Origin: Ziziphus jujuba
Taxonomy: Eukaryota; Streptophyta; Magnoliopsida; Rosales; Rhamnaceae
Length of the DNA: 64,000 nucleotides
Assembly: GCF_031755915.1 (NCBI RefSeq)
Contig: NC_083379.1
Span: forward strand, 41,982,001-42,046,000
Direction of reading: 5' to 3'
Made by a program: the position numbers and the translations under genes. The notes under the pieces were generated by a model. That model did no database searches. It saw nothing but the letters and a program-made list of their open reading frames with translations, and was not told where the DNA came from. Positions 12,139-26,500 of the stretch are shown here, piece after piece; the first letter of the stretch is position 1; every line of letters begins with the position of its first letter.

Positions 12139-13233
12139 GGAAGAAAACAAGCTTTCATTTCACTGCCAAAATGTATACTGTTTTCTTTGTACTTTTATTT
12201 GTGAAAGACAAGGGAGTAAAAAGAAAAAGCTAAGAGAATACCACGAATTAGCTTTAGACTGATTGGTTGCTTTGAAAATGAAGTTATATGGAAATACATA
12301 TTAATTAAAATAATCCCAAAGAAATAAAAAATGAAATTGAAATAATACTTTTTGAGCTATTCTCTTAGCTTAGAAGCCAACCAAATTTGACATCTAAGGT
12401 TTAGAGGATCAAAGATTAGATCCTTTTGTCCACAGCTTTGGAGACCATGCATCTATCACCTTCTATCTTTCCATTAACCTCATCAATTCATCTCCTTTTT
12501 ACTGCCCGGAAACGTCATCACCGGAAAACTTCTCTCCGGTAGGCAACTTTCTATAAAAGTATGCTAAAAAAGAATCTCTTATATGTGAAAAATAAACCTC
12601 CAAAGGATTAATAAGAGCCACTTTTTTTGAGTACTACTAACATATATCTTCTTCTATATTATATAATGTAGGAATTAGATGGTGTTATGTTGAAGGAAGA
12701 GAAGAAGGACCCCACATGGTGATGATCAGAAGGAAAGCAAAAGCTTTCTCTCTCTTCTCTTTGTCATGGATGAGAGTGTAGAAAATCTGCCTTTGCTTTA
12801 ACCTCATCTCTTCATGATCATCATCTTCTTCCTCCCCTCTTTTAACTTTTTGTTTTCCATGTACAATTGTTGATATAAATATATATGTATACGAATGCAA
12901 TCTCATAAAAATCTATATTTAAGAAATTAAAAAATGATCAGCTTTCATATTTTATATATGATCTTGTTTTTTAAATACCCAAAAATAAAAATTGAAATAA
13001 AAGACACACATTAATAATATACACTTAAAAGAAAGTAATTAAAAGAGAGAGATCAGAAAGAAGTAAAATAATTCACAAAAGTACAGAAAATAGAGAAATA
13101 TATTATTATTCTCTAATGTAAACCCCCAAACCATTAATTCAAAAAAAAAAAAAAAAAAAAAAAAGCTAATAAAATTTTTACCATTTCTTCTTCTTTTTTT
13201 TTTTTTTTTTTTTTTGGATGATGACGAAAGAAA

Positions 13234-14475
13234 TTACAAAATCAAACCATTAGCAATGGCTCGATTAGTATCGAAATGGGTAGTTTCATACACAGGCAAT
13301 TCTTCGCTATACCTTTCAATCCCAATAGCCGAAAGATTATCCAATTCAAACAGATCAGAGCTTGAATAACTCGCCGCATCATCATCATCATCATCATCGT
13401 CGTCGTTTTCGTTATCATACATCACCACATTGTCGTTATGATGAACATGTCTCATATCCAACTCAACCACCATGTTATCGTTCTTCTTCTGATGATTATA
13501 ACTCTTTAACAACAAGTCTCTAGCAATTACTTCTTGAACTCGACGACGATTATAATCAACGACCTCTTGTTGTTGTTGTTGTTGTTGTCGTTGAATATCT
13601 TCATGCAAATTTTTATGCCCACATGGACGACAATCCTCATCTACTATCACACTCACGGGACAAAACCTCACCGACCTTTTTGTTCCTCTTGAAGAAGGCG
13701 TTTTGGTTAAGCAAGACCTCGAGAACGACGAAGCGGAAGAACATGTCGAGGTGTTTGTGGATTTCGATTTCATTTGAGAAGCGGCCAGATCGTCGTGAAT
13801 CTTCTTCTTGGGTGGTTTCTTTGTGTTTCCGGCCGTGAAAAGTGAATTCAAAAAGCTCGCCAATCGACCACCTGGAGATATTGGCTGCTTCACTTTCTTC
13901 AAGTCTCCGTAGATCTTCAAAGCTTTCGATTTCGTTTTCATGAAGCCGTTCTCGTTCTTCTGTTTTTGTTTCTGACCGGAATTATGATCGTAACTTCTCG
14001 CGTACTTCTCCAATTCCGGGCCCGAAACGCTGGTCCGAATGGGCTTGGGCCTCTGCTGCATGATTGAGCCGTAGGAGGAGCAAGATGATGAAGATCTGGA
14101 TTTGGATTCGGACTCCGAAGACGAAAACCCGCTCGAATCCGAGGAGCTGGAGCTCGAATTGAGCAACATGAAATCATGATTGTGCACGGAATTCCGACGG
14201 ACGACGACTTTCTCGGTGACTTTCTTCTCCATCCACTTTTCAATCATGCACGCTCTTCGAAAATCCACCATTTCTGAATCGTCACTCTGCTTCTTCCTCA
14301 TGGTTTCTCTGCAAAATATCAAGTCTCGTTCACCGGAATCACCTTCACCTTCACCTTCACCTTCGTCGATGGAGCGGTAAATAGCGTCGAGAAGAGTGGA
14401 AGAGAAAGATGGGTTTTCTCTGCGGTTTCGTCGTCGATGATCTTCTGCTGCTAGTGATCTATCCCATCTATCCAT
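13234..14475 (-). CDS. BIG GRAIN 1-like protein
   Basis: BIG GRAIN 1 of rice is a plasma-membrane-associated positive regulator of auxin response and transport that affects organ and grain size; eudicot homologues are intronless like this one. The 413-residue protein has the family's conserved islands: SFSSTLLDAIYRSID near residue 23, IYGDLKKVKQPISPGGRLAS near 190, VRFCPVSVIVDEDCRPCG near 265-285, and the C-terminal block LFELDNLSAIGIERY with YETTHFDTNRAI before the end GLIL. Between these it is disordered: a Ser-rich run near 108-135, a Gln run (QQQQQQQ) and an Asp run of about ten residues. No membrane segment is evident. It sits alone between two long gene-poor stretches. The family call is firm; auxin function is by analogy. 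Confidence 0.92.
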   Translation of the reverse strand: MDRWDRSLAAEDHRRRNRRENPSFSSTLLDAIYRSIDEGEGEGEGDSGERDLIFCRETMRKKQSDDSEMVDFRRACMIEKWMEKKVTEKVVVRRNSVHNHDFMLLNSSSSSSDSSGFSSSESESKSRSSSSCSSYGSIMQQRPKPIRTSVSGPELEKYARSYDHNSGQKQKQKNENGFMKTKSKALKIYGDLKKVKQPISPGGRLASFLNSLFTAGNTKKPPKKKIHDDLAASQMKSKSTNTSTCSSASSFSRSCLTKTPSSRGTKRSVRFCPVSVIVDEDCRPCGHKNLHEDIQRQQQQQQQEVVDYNRRRVQEVIARDLLLKSYNHQKKNDNMVVELDMRHVHHNDNVVMYDNENDDDDDDDDDAASYSSSDLFELDNLSAIGIERYSEELPVYETTHFDTNRAIANGLIL

Positions 14476-14660
14476 ATTTTTTGCCGCTCCTTCTTTTTTA
14501 TATAGTTACAAAAGTACAAAAATAGGATAGCAGAGGGGAAAAAAAAAACAAAAAAAGAAACCTAAGTGGTTTTGCAACAGTGGGTTTCAAATGATATTCA
14601 ATTATGTATGTCTCAGAGAGTGGCAAAAAAGCTGTGTGAGGTAAAAAAAAGAGAAAGGCA

Positions 14661-14692
<32 letters not shown>

Positions 14693-14956
14693 GGGATTAT
14701 GATTATGTGAAAGGACAGAGAGAGTGAAGTGTTGAGTTATCTTCTTTTTGTTGCTCTCACTGTTTGAAAACAAAGAAGAAGAAAGAAACAAGGCAGGGAC
14801 ATGAGGCTTTGATGGGGTGTTTTTGATGATGGCTTTACAGAGAGAAAGAGTAATCAATGCCAGAGGCCACGCCTGATGAAGAGAGAAGAAGATGATTGAG
14901 TTAGAGAGAGAGAGAGAGGGAGAGTTTTTCTGTTTGTGTCTCTTTTTTACACACTC

Positions 14957-14962
14957 TTTATA
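14957..14962 (-). promoter_or_regulatory. Candidate TATA box of the BIG GRAIN 1-like gene
   Basis: On the minus strand CTTATAAAGAG lies about 480 bases before the ATG and is followed by a CT-rich leader with a CTCTCTCTCT run, a common plant core-promoter layout. A TATATAAAA just before the ATG (about 14499-14508) is too close to be the main TATA box. Confidence 0.45.
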
Positions 14963-17149
14963 AGGATTTTGCGAGCCAGTGTATGAAATGTCCAAGCTGG
15001 AAACAAAAATTCCAGATCGACATGGTGCCGTGGCATATTATTATTACGTTTTGTTTTAGAATCCAATCTTTATAATTTTTTTGGCCATTATTATTGAAAT
15101 TAAACTTTTCTTTCTTATTCTTCCCCGTTCTACACACTTTGCCCTCTTCCCCTCATCACATGAATTGACATAAGATCCTTGCTTTTGCTCCAAAAAGAAG
15201 AAAGAAAAGAAAAATTAAATAAATTAAAAATTAACCACAATAATAATAAGCATATTTATTAATCGGTAGGGTCGTAAATACAAGATGTTGATAACTCAAC
15301 CCCATATTGATTAGGGTCTACATTATTTATCTTTAATTTTTTGCCCCTTTTCTTGCATTCTTTGCAAATTTTTTTTTTTTTATTGGGTGTTCTGCAAATT
15401 TAAATTTTTTGTGAAACCCAATATTGATATGGGTCCAAATGGTTCTACCTTTTTGCTTTTTTTTTTTTAATGTTTATTTTTTCTTTTTCTTTTCTTTCAG
15501 TAAATTCCTCATACATACATATATGCATGTGTATATGCTTAATTTCCTCAAACAGAGAAGAGTGATCTGATATCTACCAGTTAATATTAACAAATTTAGC
15601 CAGTTGGAAATCCAATAGTTCATAATTTAGTATATATCAAACTAAATAACTATTATGAATCGTAAGTAATTAGGAGGACATATGTACTTTTGAAATAATT
15701 CAGATTAGAGACAAAGCAGATATATAAATAGTCCTTTAATTAAGGCTTTCCTTTTGACAAAGCACATGGGAGTTCCAACTTTGTATAGAAGGAGAGGTGG
15801 GAAACATATGTGAGGATTTGGAACACCACTGAGTTTGGTGTCGACTGTATCATTAACTACTATAATTGCCTGCTTGCACAGTCAACTTCTGCGGCTCACT
15901 ATAACTCATAATACTAATTGCTTAGATATATATGATCGAGGTGTTGCACACCTTCATGCGTATACAAATATGTAATATATACACACATAAATGTAAATGT
16001 AAAGTTGTGTGTCTGTTAAACTCGATAATTTTTTGTCACCATTTTCCCTGTGATGTTCAATTCAAATAGAATTTGTTAAAAGAGGAATTTTGTCTTTTTC
16101 CTTACCCACATATATAAGAATATTGGATACCTGCCATCTAGAGTTTCCCATTATGTATTTGTGGATTTAACATTTCCCTTGTCTTTTCTTTTTACAGTCC
16201 ATATATGTCGTGTATATAAATCATGCCGAAGTAAGATAAATCGCAAAATCTTGAGGGGTTTCTTTGATAATATATAATATTAGAGTTTTGCAATTTGTTA
16301 TCTTTAAAAATTATCTTTAATAACAACCATATAGATTTAATATCTGCATTAATTGGTTACATTTATTTATTTTTTATTTTTAAAATCTAAAATTTTAATA
16401 TAGACACATTCAATTGTAATGGATCATCAATAATGACATATAACAATTTTCATAGTATTATAGATCACATACCATTTTTAACAATTGTTGAACCATAGCC
16501 ATTATTGGAGAGAAAAAGATTCAGTAGGACTGTAAAAGAATTAATATATAAAACACACTTGCTATAAGGCAAAAGGGGTGTCATAACATTTATGGAAATA
16601 GGAAATAAAAATGAAGAATGCTTGTTATTGAAAATTTGAAACATGGGTGACATACAAAAAGGGACAAGCAAACGTAACAAAAACTTAATAATTTGATCAG
16701 AATATTTTACAAATTAAAGATGATTAGCGTATCCTCTTATAATCACAGACCAGGCAATATTGTCAGTAGCAAATGAGGAATATAATTGTGCAGCTGATTT
16801 GGTAAACATTACCTTCACTTTAGCCATAGATAAAACAGTTAACTTCAATAGAATATAAGGAGTATAATTATGCAGTTTAATGGGTAAACACTGCTTTTCA
16901 TATTATAATCGATTTTACCTTTGCTTTAGTAGATTTTGTATTGTTTTGTTCATATAATTTTACCTTAATTGTTATTCTGATCGATGGTGGGCACTCTTAT
17001 TGCTTTCTGACTATATCCTGTCACAAGGTTCCAACAGTTTGATTACCAGCGAATCCATACATAATTTACCCACTATGTAATTATGTCGTTCTTGTGATGA
17101 TCATATATAGATCGTCTTTTGGGATTTCCAGATACTATATATAAATATA

Positions 17150-17186
<37 letters not shown>

Positions 17187-20100
17187 AATATGAACATTGA
17201 CTACTGATTATATGTAATGGATGGGATAGGAGCAGAAAATTTCTCTATTTGCATAACACTGTTATGATTGTATACGATCTCACGACTCGCAGCATATACG
17301 TGTCGTTATTTTTATTTTTATTTTTTTTTATTTAAATATACATGCAATCCTTATATATACTTCTTTTCATAAATTTTCTTTATCACAAGATCAATATTTC
17401 AGACAGGAGATGGATCCAACTCATCCTATCCTTTTCCATATCTAATTAAATCTTTTTACTTTTTCCTTTTCTACTTTTTTTTTTTGTTTTCCCTAGTATT
17501 CCTTTAGCAAAATGCTATATGCATATCCTAAATGGCATATATAAACATAGATATATATATAGATAGATATACATATATAATTTTAATATGTTAAAAGATT
17601 TATGAAGAGAGATTATAAGGGATAGTCATCTACAATTATCAGATCATGAAGATTATGCAAATATGATAATTGTAAATAGTTATCTTTCACAGTCACTTAT
17701 CATATCGTTTCTATATAAATATATATATATATATATATATGGGAATTTTTAGGTCAAGATCCTCATGATGATTTTCCATTATGATTCCCTTTCTCAATTT
17801 TTGCATTCTTTCAAAGACTAAAATTAAATATATATGAGTTTATACATAGTTTACTTTGTCATTTTAAAATTTTAACATTTTATGAGACTTATATAGTTTA
17901 CAAATATTTTTTTAAATCTCAACATTTTAAGTAATTCAAAAGCTAATACTAAAAATTTTACCATTTCAAAATATTCCAACAAAAGAATGATTGTATATTA
18001 TATGGTGATAAGAGAATGATTGCACATCATATGGTAAAACCATTAGCACTTTTATTATTAGAGCTTCTCCACTTAGAATATGAATTGTCAAACTAAACAT
18101 GCTGCATGCAGAATATGGATAGTGTTTTAAAAAAATTGTTCTCCAATGAATGTAAGATAATGCAATCTAAATTTTGTCAATGTGAGTATCTACTTCTAAA
18201 GGCTTTGTAAACAATATAAAGTATCCTAAAATGTAAAATTTTCTTTAAAAAATCAAACTTTTCAATAAAAAAAATATAATTAATTAACAGCTATAAATAA
18301 TTTTTGTGCATTGGAAAATGATTTTAAAATTGGCTATACATTTATGCTATATAAATGCATAAATTTTAAACAATATCAATTTCTATATTACATAGAAAGC
18401 AATTCATATTTGCCATTGAAGATATTTTTAGTCTTTGGATTAATTTAAAAGTTAAGAATTAAAAATGTAATATTGCACTATATGAGTTAATTTATTAATA
18501 TAGTAAAATTTTAAAAGCAAAGTGAATTATTTGTAGACTCATTTAAATACTAAATACATTTATAAATTTTAGTTTTTGAAACAATTCTAATAAGAGAAAC
18601 TTGATAATCTTTAATGAAGATGATCATTTGAATACATATATATATATATATATATACACATATAAAAGAAACAAATTTAGGAGTATTAATTAAAATGAAG
18701 TTGAAAGAAAATACATTTGTAAGATTGAGGTGTGGAACTTGTTAGCATAAGATATCAAGAAATGAATTTGATCAGCAGAGATGATGATATGGGCTAGGTT
18801 CACTTCAGTTGTCAAATCTTTTATGCGGATACATGTGTTTTATTTGTCGAGAAAGAGAGAGAATGCGTGTTCTTAGTGGGTAGTGCTTATTTGCAAAATG
18901 ATTGCGCTCGTGGCTCCTAAACTTTTTGGGGGAGAGAGAGAGAGAGAAAGAGAGGAGATGGGTATTGGAAACTAAATCAAATAACAAAGGTAGAGATGTG
19001 ATTTGCTTAATGTATATATATATATATGTGTGTGTGTGTGAGAGAAGATTAGTACAAGCTAAGAGAGTTTAATGTGTGTGTGTAAAGAAAAAAGAGAAAA
19101 GTAAGATCAAGATAATATATATCATTAGACTATAGTTAAAGATAAAGCCACACACCACAAAAAGCAACGTGCGTGTGCCTTGCTCTACCATCTAGCTAGC
19201 CACACCTTTCTTTCTTTCTTTCTTTCTCTTTTTCCTCACAGTACAACTCCACTGATTATCATCTTCTATCTAATTCCCTTCCAACTCAAGAAAATTCCCC
19301 CTTTATCTTAGATATTCTATTAATTTTCTATACCTATGTATGATGTAATACAAAATCCCTTAATACTTTTTACCTTAATTTAATTAAATATGGTGAACTA
19401 ATTCTAAGCAAAATTGCATAGCTAGCATATACTTCTGATATGTATATATGTATACATATATATAAATATATATTCCTCATATACCATCCATGCAAATCAC
19501 ATGCATAGTGGAATTATCCATGAACTCAATTTAATGGGGCGTCATACTGGTAGTCAATGTGTAAGTTTGAAACATAAACAATATATTTAACTAAATATTA
19601 AGAATAAATTATTTACACTACTCCTCTAGGCCTACGAGAAACGTATCTATATTCAATTCCTCCAATATATCTCCGTTCTCTTTCTCTCCTATCGTAATGG
19701 AGAAAGAGAATTCGAAACTTTATGCTTAGCTAATTCAGCAGGAAGCAAAAGTTAAAGCGGCATATAGAAATTGGCTTGGTAGTTGCTGTTTGGTGAGAAT
19801 GGAAAGTACTGGCTTTAAATGAAGGCTGATGATCTTGAACCTCTACCATATGCATGTACAGTAGAGTAGAGAGAGTAGGTCGGTATAGGGCTGTGGAAAG
19901 ATTGAGAGATTCTTTTGCGATGATGTGAGAAACAATGAAAGAGGAAGATTCCATTCAGATCAATATGGAATGACCAAAATTGGGACCCAAAATCACATGG
20001 ACATGCCCTGACCCACATTGAAAAAGTTGTTTACCACCCATACTTCACCCCTCCATCATCCCACTCCCCACCTTGGAAACGTATCAATTCCAAAAATTCT

Positions 20101-20493
20101 CTGATAGATGGATGTAGACTCCACACCCTCCACTACCGTCAATTTTCATTCATGGCTGTACCGGCACTTTTTTATATATGGAGAGCAATCACCTATACTT
20201 CAAATATAAATTGAGCACGTGTGTTAACATATCAAGTTTTAAAGATAACATTTTAATTAACAAATAATATTCATCAAAAAAATTACGACTAAAAATCAAA
20301 ATTCTAGTTCTACAAATTGTACTAACATATTAAAATTTCTATATCGTATACATAGCAAACTTGAGGACAAAATAAAAGAAACTATAACAATTAATTTGAT
20401 TCAAGGACTACTGCAAACATTAAATTAATTTATGAAATTAATGATGATATGATGAGTATCTTATTGAAATAAAATGGTTGAATATGAAAGAGA

Positions 20494-20531
<38 letters not shown>

Positions 20532-20692
20532 AGTCTTGTGTAGCCTTTATATAATATATATCCACAAATTAAAAATTTAGAAATATACTTCATTTAACAT
20601 ATATTGCGTAAGAAAAAACATCATGAAACATGTTTTATATGCATTGGCAAGGTAAGATTTATTGATATCTGCACCATAAAAATATTTTATAT

Positions 20693-20728
<36 letters not shown>

Positions 20729-21702
20729 ACAAATTAAAGTTGTAATTTAAAAGATATCCATATCATAAAATTAAAAATAAAAATAAAAATTATATGTATA
20801 AAATTGTCACCATGTAGTATTTGTTTGCTAGCACATAGGTAATATTGTCTCATTGCATGTAGAATTCGCTGAAATGATAGCATGCACACTAATTAATATC
20901 TGCATAAAATCCATAAATTAACGATATAAAGATTTCTGTTTTTATGTTTTTTGTATTTCACTGTATGAATAAATTTGTCCCTACAATTATTAATTTGAAG
21001 TGCATATATATATATATAATATGAGAAATTCACACCCAGCATGGCAAGGATGGGGATATTTCTTGATTTTGATCATTTCATTTTGTACTAATATCACTCT
21101 AACTAGTCTAACCCAAGTGGTGGTGATGCTTGGTGGCATACAAATGTCTATATATATATATATATATGATGGCTTCCACAGAATATTTCACATCAATATT
21201 CTTCCTTTTTTATGACTAATTTTATTTCTTTTTTTTTTTTCTTTTCAAGAAAAAAAATGGTTTCATTTTTCTTTCCACATGTCAATTTTCCACAATTCAT
21301 TATATGTATATCTTATATCTTTCTATAATGTGAATATTGATAAATTTTTAATTTGCAAGTACACATCAAACAACATATTACTTGCTTTGGACTTCCATAA
21401 ATTAACAATCCGTAAAAAAATTATAAATATATATATATATATATAACACTAAATATTCCACCATCTTATATATCCCGTATTTTTCGGAAAGATGAGAAAA
21501 ATTGAGGTCCATATATACTTTTTCCACCTTATTCTTCATTCCACTTGTCAGTTGTGGGTCACCCAAAACTTAGCTCCAATTGAAACCCTAGATTGCTTTG
21601 CTCACACCTTCATCATTTTATTATAAAGCAAAGACTACCCAAGATGTTCCACCCTAACTATAAGTTTATAAACTATATACAAAATAAAATAAAATAAAAA
21701 GT

Positions 21703-21742
<40 letters not shown>

Positions 21743-23569
21743 TATTGGCCTACGTCAATTTTCATAATGCAAGTTCTTGAGTCATGATGCGTAGATTTCT
21801 TTGGTGAAAATCTATTGACTATACAAATAATGCATTTTCTTTTAAAGTGCCAAACTATTAATTATAACGACTTTTTGAAAAAGATTGGTAAATACCACAA
21901 ATATCTAATGCCCGATTTATAATCAAAACCAAAGATCTATAGGTTTCAAAAGTATTCTCGTAAAACTCAACACTTGAAGTTAGTGTCTGTTAATCAAAGA
22001 TAGAATAATAGAATCACGGAACGAATAAAGATTGATCTCAATTAATTAACGACAAAACAAATTAAAAGTATGACCATGAAGTAAGCAGAATATATACATA
22101 TATAAAATATAATAATTATAGTTTTTAACCCCAAAAAAATTATATAATATTTTATTTTATGTAAGAAGATATATCCCTCGGTTTTAGGTCCTTTTCTTTT
22201 TTCTTTTTTTCTTGTTTTCTTTTTTTTTGGGTAATAAGGTTTTAGGTCTTCTATTAATTGTTGAAGTTGGTGAATTAATATGAGAACGCCATGCTTAACG
22301 AAACGGCTACTCTATTATGTACGGGTTGTACGGAGAGATACTTGGAAGTGGACCCCAGCCCAACGTTACTCTGAATACACTACTTTTTATTTGGCTAAGA
22401 TTTTGAATACACCACTTTAAACCCCACTCTCCATGGATGGAGAGAGAGAGGGAGAGAGGGCAATGGAAACAGCATAAATCACATTTGCACGAGTTGCCAA
22501 CTATTCCTCTTCTTTTATTATTATTATTATTATTATAATAAATTATTTTTAAGGGAAAAAAAAAAAAAGAGCTATTAAGGAGAGGCATGCGTAAGAGTAG
22601 AGAGGACCACCATAGCACCAAGAAGCCACCCACTGACTGACAATCTGTCAGAACCTACACTTTACACTTACACGTGCAACCTCCAACCTTTGCTTCATTT
22701 GATAGTCTCCCTCATTTCTGTTCCTCTATATCATCATCAAAAGTTTTTTTTTTTTTTTTTTAAATGTATTTAGCAAAAGAAGATGAATTTTTTTTTTTTT
22801 TTTTTTTTTTTTACATAATCGGATAATATGGTCTTACAATCCATTATGTTCATAATGGATGTTTTATTCTATACCTGCATGACATTGTGCGACTTGATTA
22901 AAAATCGTTTTAAGTTCACATTGTCTAATTTTAAACAAATTTTCAACATTCTCTAAATTGAACTCTTCTTCAACTACCATTCTAAATTTTACATTCTTTC
23001 ACAACTTGCAAGTGGATTTAGATCCTTTACATTCATTTCCCTTGTAATAGAGGATCTCAATTTAGTTTTAGTATTAATAAATTGAAAATTTTCTAACACA
23101 ATTAGTGGGGTGTTAGCTTCCATTTAGACTAGATTTATACCTCGCGCAGAGATCATCAATCCGTTGCCCAGTCTCCTTTGTTATGTCAAAACATAAATAA
23201 ATAAATCCCTTTGATGTCCTTTAAAAAGAAAAATCAATCTGCGTGAGCAACTCAAGAGTAAAATTTCAGAGCTGTTAGAACCCAAAAATCCTTGTATAAA
23301 CCCCCCACACATTGTGCATACGGTTTTGTGAGATGTGAAGGTGAAACTAAACAGCTACCAAATGGACAAGATAATTTTCAGCCTCCCCCAACACCACCAT
23401 CCAAAAAAATAAAAATAAAAAGACAGGATGATTGAAAACTAAAGGCCGGATGATGCATTAATAAAATTATGTGTCAATTCATTTCACCGGTAAAGAAAGA
23501 GAGACCCTTCTATAGCTAACTCCAGTCCCTTACAACGAAGTGAGGTTAGATTCACATTCACATTCTTTT
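14963..23569. other. Gene-free stretch of about 8.6 kb, very AT-rich
   Basis: No coding sequence was recognised on either strand. There are (AT)n runs near 17155-17182, 17717-17740, 18638-18656, 20496-20514, 20698-20726 and 21709-21736. A pyrimidine-rich segment near 19200-19260 and a GC-richer segment at 19740-20160 look like possible transcribed or promoter DNA but lack a usable ORF. Two A/T homopolymers occur near 22745-22812. Confidence 0.55.
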
Positions 23570-26500
23570 TCAGAAGTTTGTTGTCCAGTTGAGATGGCTC
23601 AATTGAGGCTGCTGATATGCACCGACCTGTGCCCCAGGAGCAGCTGCTGCTACCCCAACTCCAACATTACCGCCCATTGCCGGGCCCAAATGGTGTGGAT
23701 TGGCAATTGCTGCGGGCTGTGGAGGAGGATGATACAAACCTGGGAATTGCATGTGGGAAGACTGTGCTGCAGCTGCATTGAAGGAAGCGTGACCGGTGTG
23801 AGACGGCAAATAAGCAGCGTGAGGCGTTTGCCCAGGCATGTTGTAATATGGAGTGGATTGCAATCCTGGGATCTCCCTTGGGTTCTGAATCCAAATCTCT
23901 GATGTCTCAGCCTGTCATGTCAAACATTTAAATAACAAAGGTTAAAATCACACCAAATTGTAGTTTAATTCTTCATGCTAGTCATACGAACTTGTATCAC
24001 AATAATTGGGGAGCAAATATGCTACAGCATAACATTATCTATTAAATCGGTTGTGCCAGGAATTTTACTACATCAATTAAGTATTTGACACAAAGAATAG
24101 AATGTTGAAGATATTTTATTATAGCCATATCATAGTAGCATGCATAGGATTCATTATTTTTCAAACGAACTATTATTCAACCATATGGCAGACATGCTGA
24201 TGAGATAATCAGCCTGAAAGTTAAAAACAATTTAAATATATTGCTTTCTCAGCCATAAGTCACACTTTCGGTTTTCTATGATTCTATCTTTTACTCCTTT
24301 GCCAAAACAATGATGAAACAATGATAACTTATCCTTCTTTTCACTAGACTTGACAATGGATACACATCCTACTAAAAGCGTAATTAGATGTGATATAACA
24401 TCTCAAAGTCATTATTTAGGCCCCAGGTTACACTTATTGGAAGTAAAAGTCCCTTACATTCTGCTTAAGTATCATATCCAAGCAATCAACTCAGGCCAAT
24501 GCACTTCGAAAGTTTTAATAGTAGAAAGGTATTTTCATTTTGTCCATAAATCTTTGCACATAAGGGTAAACTTCTCACCTGAGGACTTGGAACATAAAGA
24601 TTGCCATCTTTATACTTGATTCGAGATGAATCTTCAAGCCCAGTGGCACCCCCAACAACACCAGGTGCATTGATAGCATACCCATTTGGATTACTGAAAT
24701 TTCCAAACCCTGTAGGACTGCCAGCAGGAACAGGCTTAAACTGCGGAACTCCATACTTGAGGCTGTTAGCATTTAGATGAGTACCACCTCCGGGCATCAG
24801 TACGTAACTGTTGCCACTGGATGGGTGAGGATAGGCAGGGTTACTAGAAAAGCCAGGCATGGCCATTGGCGGAACATAAACTGGTGAAACGAACTGTCGA
24901 TATGGCATAAGATTTGCGAAATGAGAAACATGAACTTGCGGATACATCTGTGCCACAGGAGGTTGTTGCTGCTGGTGTACCATGGCAATGGTTGATGCAG
25001 GGCTGCTATTGGCATTGTGTGAACTCAAGCCCTACAGTCAAACAGAGTAAATAGAGTAAGTTTCAAATTAGAAAAACAATACATAAACGTCATAAACTGA
25101 TGCTCAATCGAAAAAGAAACAAAAAACAATAGTATTTTCAGTTGTAGTTGTCCATGTAAAAGGCTCTGAATGCACATATAGATATAACACGCATGAATAA
25201 ACCGCATATGATATATACAAACATCATTACAGATACAATACACCTTACTATGCAATCTAAACTTTTAGCTTAACAATCAATAAACATGACTACAAAAAAG
25301 CTAATGGCAATAGACAAGCTCGACCTATTCTACAAAACTCAAACTCCATGTCACCATGCTGGATAACTCAGCTTACCTCCTGAGGAGATATTAGGCCTTG
25401 ACCTCTTAAAGTTTCATCCATTGTCGGTCTAAAATAAGGAATGTCATAACCAGTCTGGGGATCATAAGCCTGCTAGCAAACCAACAAGAATCAGAAACAT
25501 TCAGCCACAAGTTAAGAACAGAAACGCCATATTAAAAAAATAAAAAATAATAAAAAAGTGTTTTTTAAGGGAAGTCACACATTTGCACAACCAAACAATA
25601 CATCAAGTGAAGTACTTCATGGGGATCAAAATTTGGCTCAGAAACTGAACTGTCATACAACATGGAGAATAAACTCACCGAAAAACCTGGTAATTCTGGA
25701 GGAACTTGCTGATGCGACTCTGAAGGAGCATAGGATGGACTGTTATCTCGAACCAATCCAATATCTCCATAACTGTCCAAATTCTGAGGACTTGAGGACT
25801 CATTCTTATCAGTCAATTGCTGATCGGATGCTGCAGCTGATGGCGGGGAATCAGATCCAGAATTCATAACTTGGTCTTCAAGAGAATCTACCAGCTTGCT
25901 GCCTGAAGCATCATCATTGGAAGACTCCGGAATCGAAGCCGATAAACTGCACAACATTCAGAAATAAGTTAAAACATTATGCCACAGATCTTATAACCTA
26001 TTTTGCTTTATTAAATATTAAATAAATATTTAATGTGTAAATGTATCATAAATGCCAACAATTGATGACAAATTCTTTTGACCTTCATATATTCTATGCT
26101 AATGGTAGGAACTCAACCAATCATTCCTGTACATGTAGGTTCCAGACAAATACAATTGAATAAATTCATGCATTCAAACTTTCCAATATTCTTCTTTCAG
26201 TTACCAAATTATAACATCCCAAAAGATGGATAATTATTTCAAAAAAGTAACACCAACCTGGCCACAGGTTCCCCATTTGATTCCTCCATTGATCCTGTTT
26301 GAAATCCATTAACTAGATTCCTAGCAGAATCAAACTCCACCCCTATGCTACCAAAGGTCAGCCGACAACGATCAGTCTCAGGGACTCTAATATGCTTCGC
26401 AATTATGACATTCTGATTCTCATATATGTTTACTCGTGAAAGCTTATCTTGCATCTTAGCTGCTTCAGTCGCCAAATCTTTAGAATCATGAGCAGGAGGT

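Larger units (their letters stand above)
4775..13233. other. Gene-free stretch of about 8.5 kb
   Basis: No recognised coding sequence on either strand; the open frames are short, low complexity or tract-derived. Contents seen: T20G7 tract at 5471-5497, (TG)24 at 8186-8233, a promoter-like block at 8271-8333, a 46-bp tandem duplication at 10278-10370, a compound (AT)18(AG)n at 11186-11268, and (AT)n near 12110-12133. No transposon ends were recognised. Confidence 0.6.

Noticed and set aside
14498..14995. Minus-strand open frame of 165 codons upstream of the BIG GRAIN 1-like gene
   Set aside because: It is a Phe/Ser/Leu-rich translation of a CT-rich leader and T tracts, and sits where the 5' UTR should be.
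19150..19200. A stretch on the minus strand resembling miR164 (TGGTAGAGCAAGGCAC)
   Set aside because: Too many mismatches to the mature sequence and no complementary arm nearby to form a precursor hairpin.
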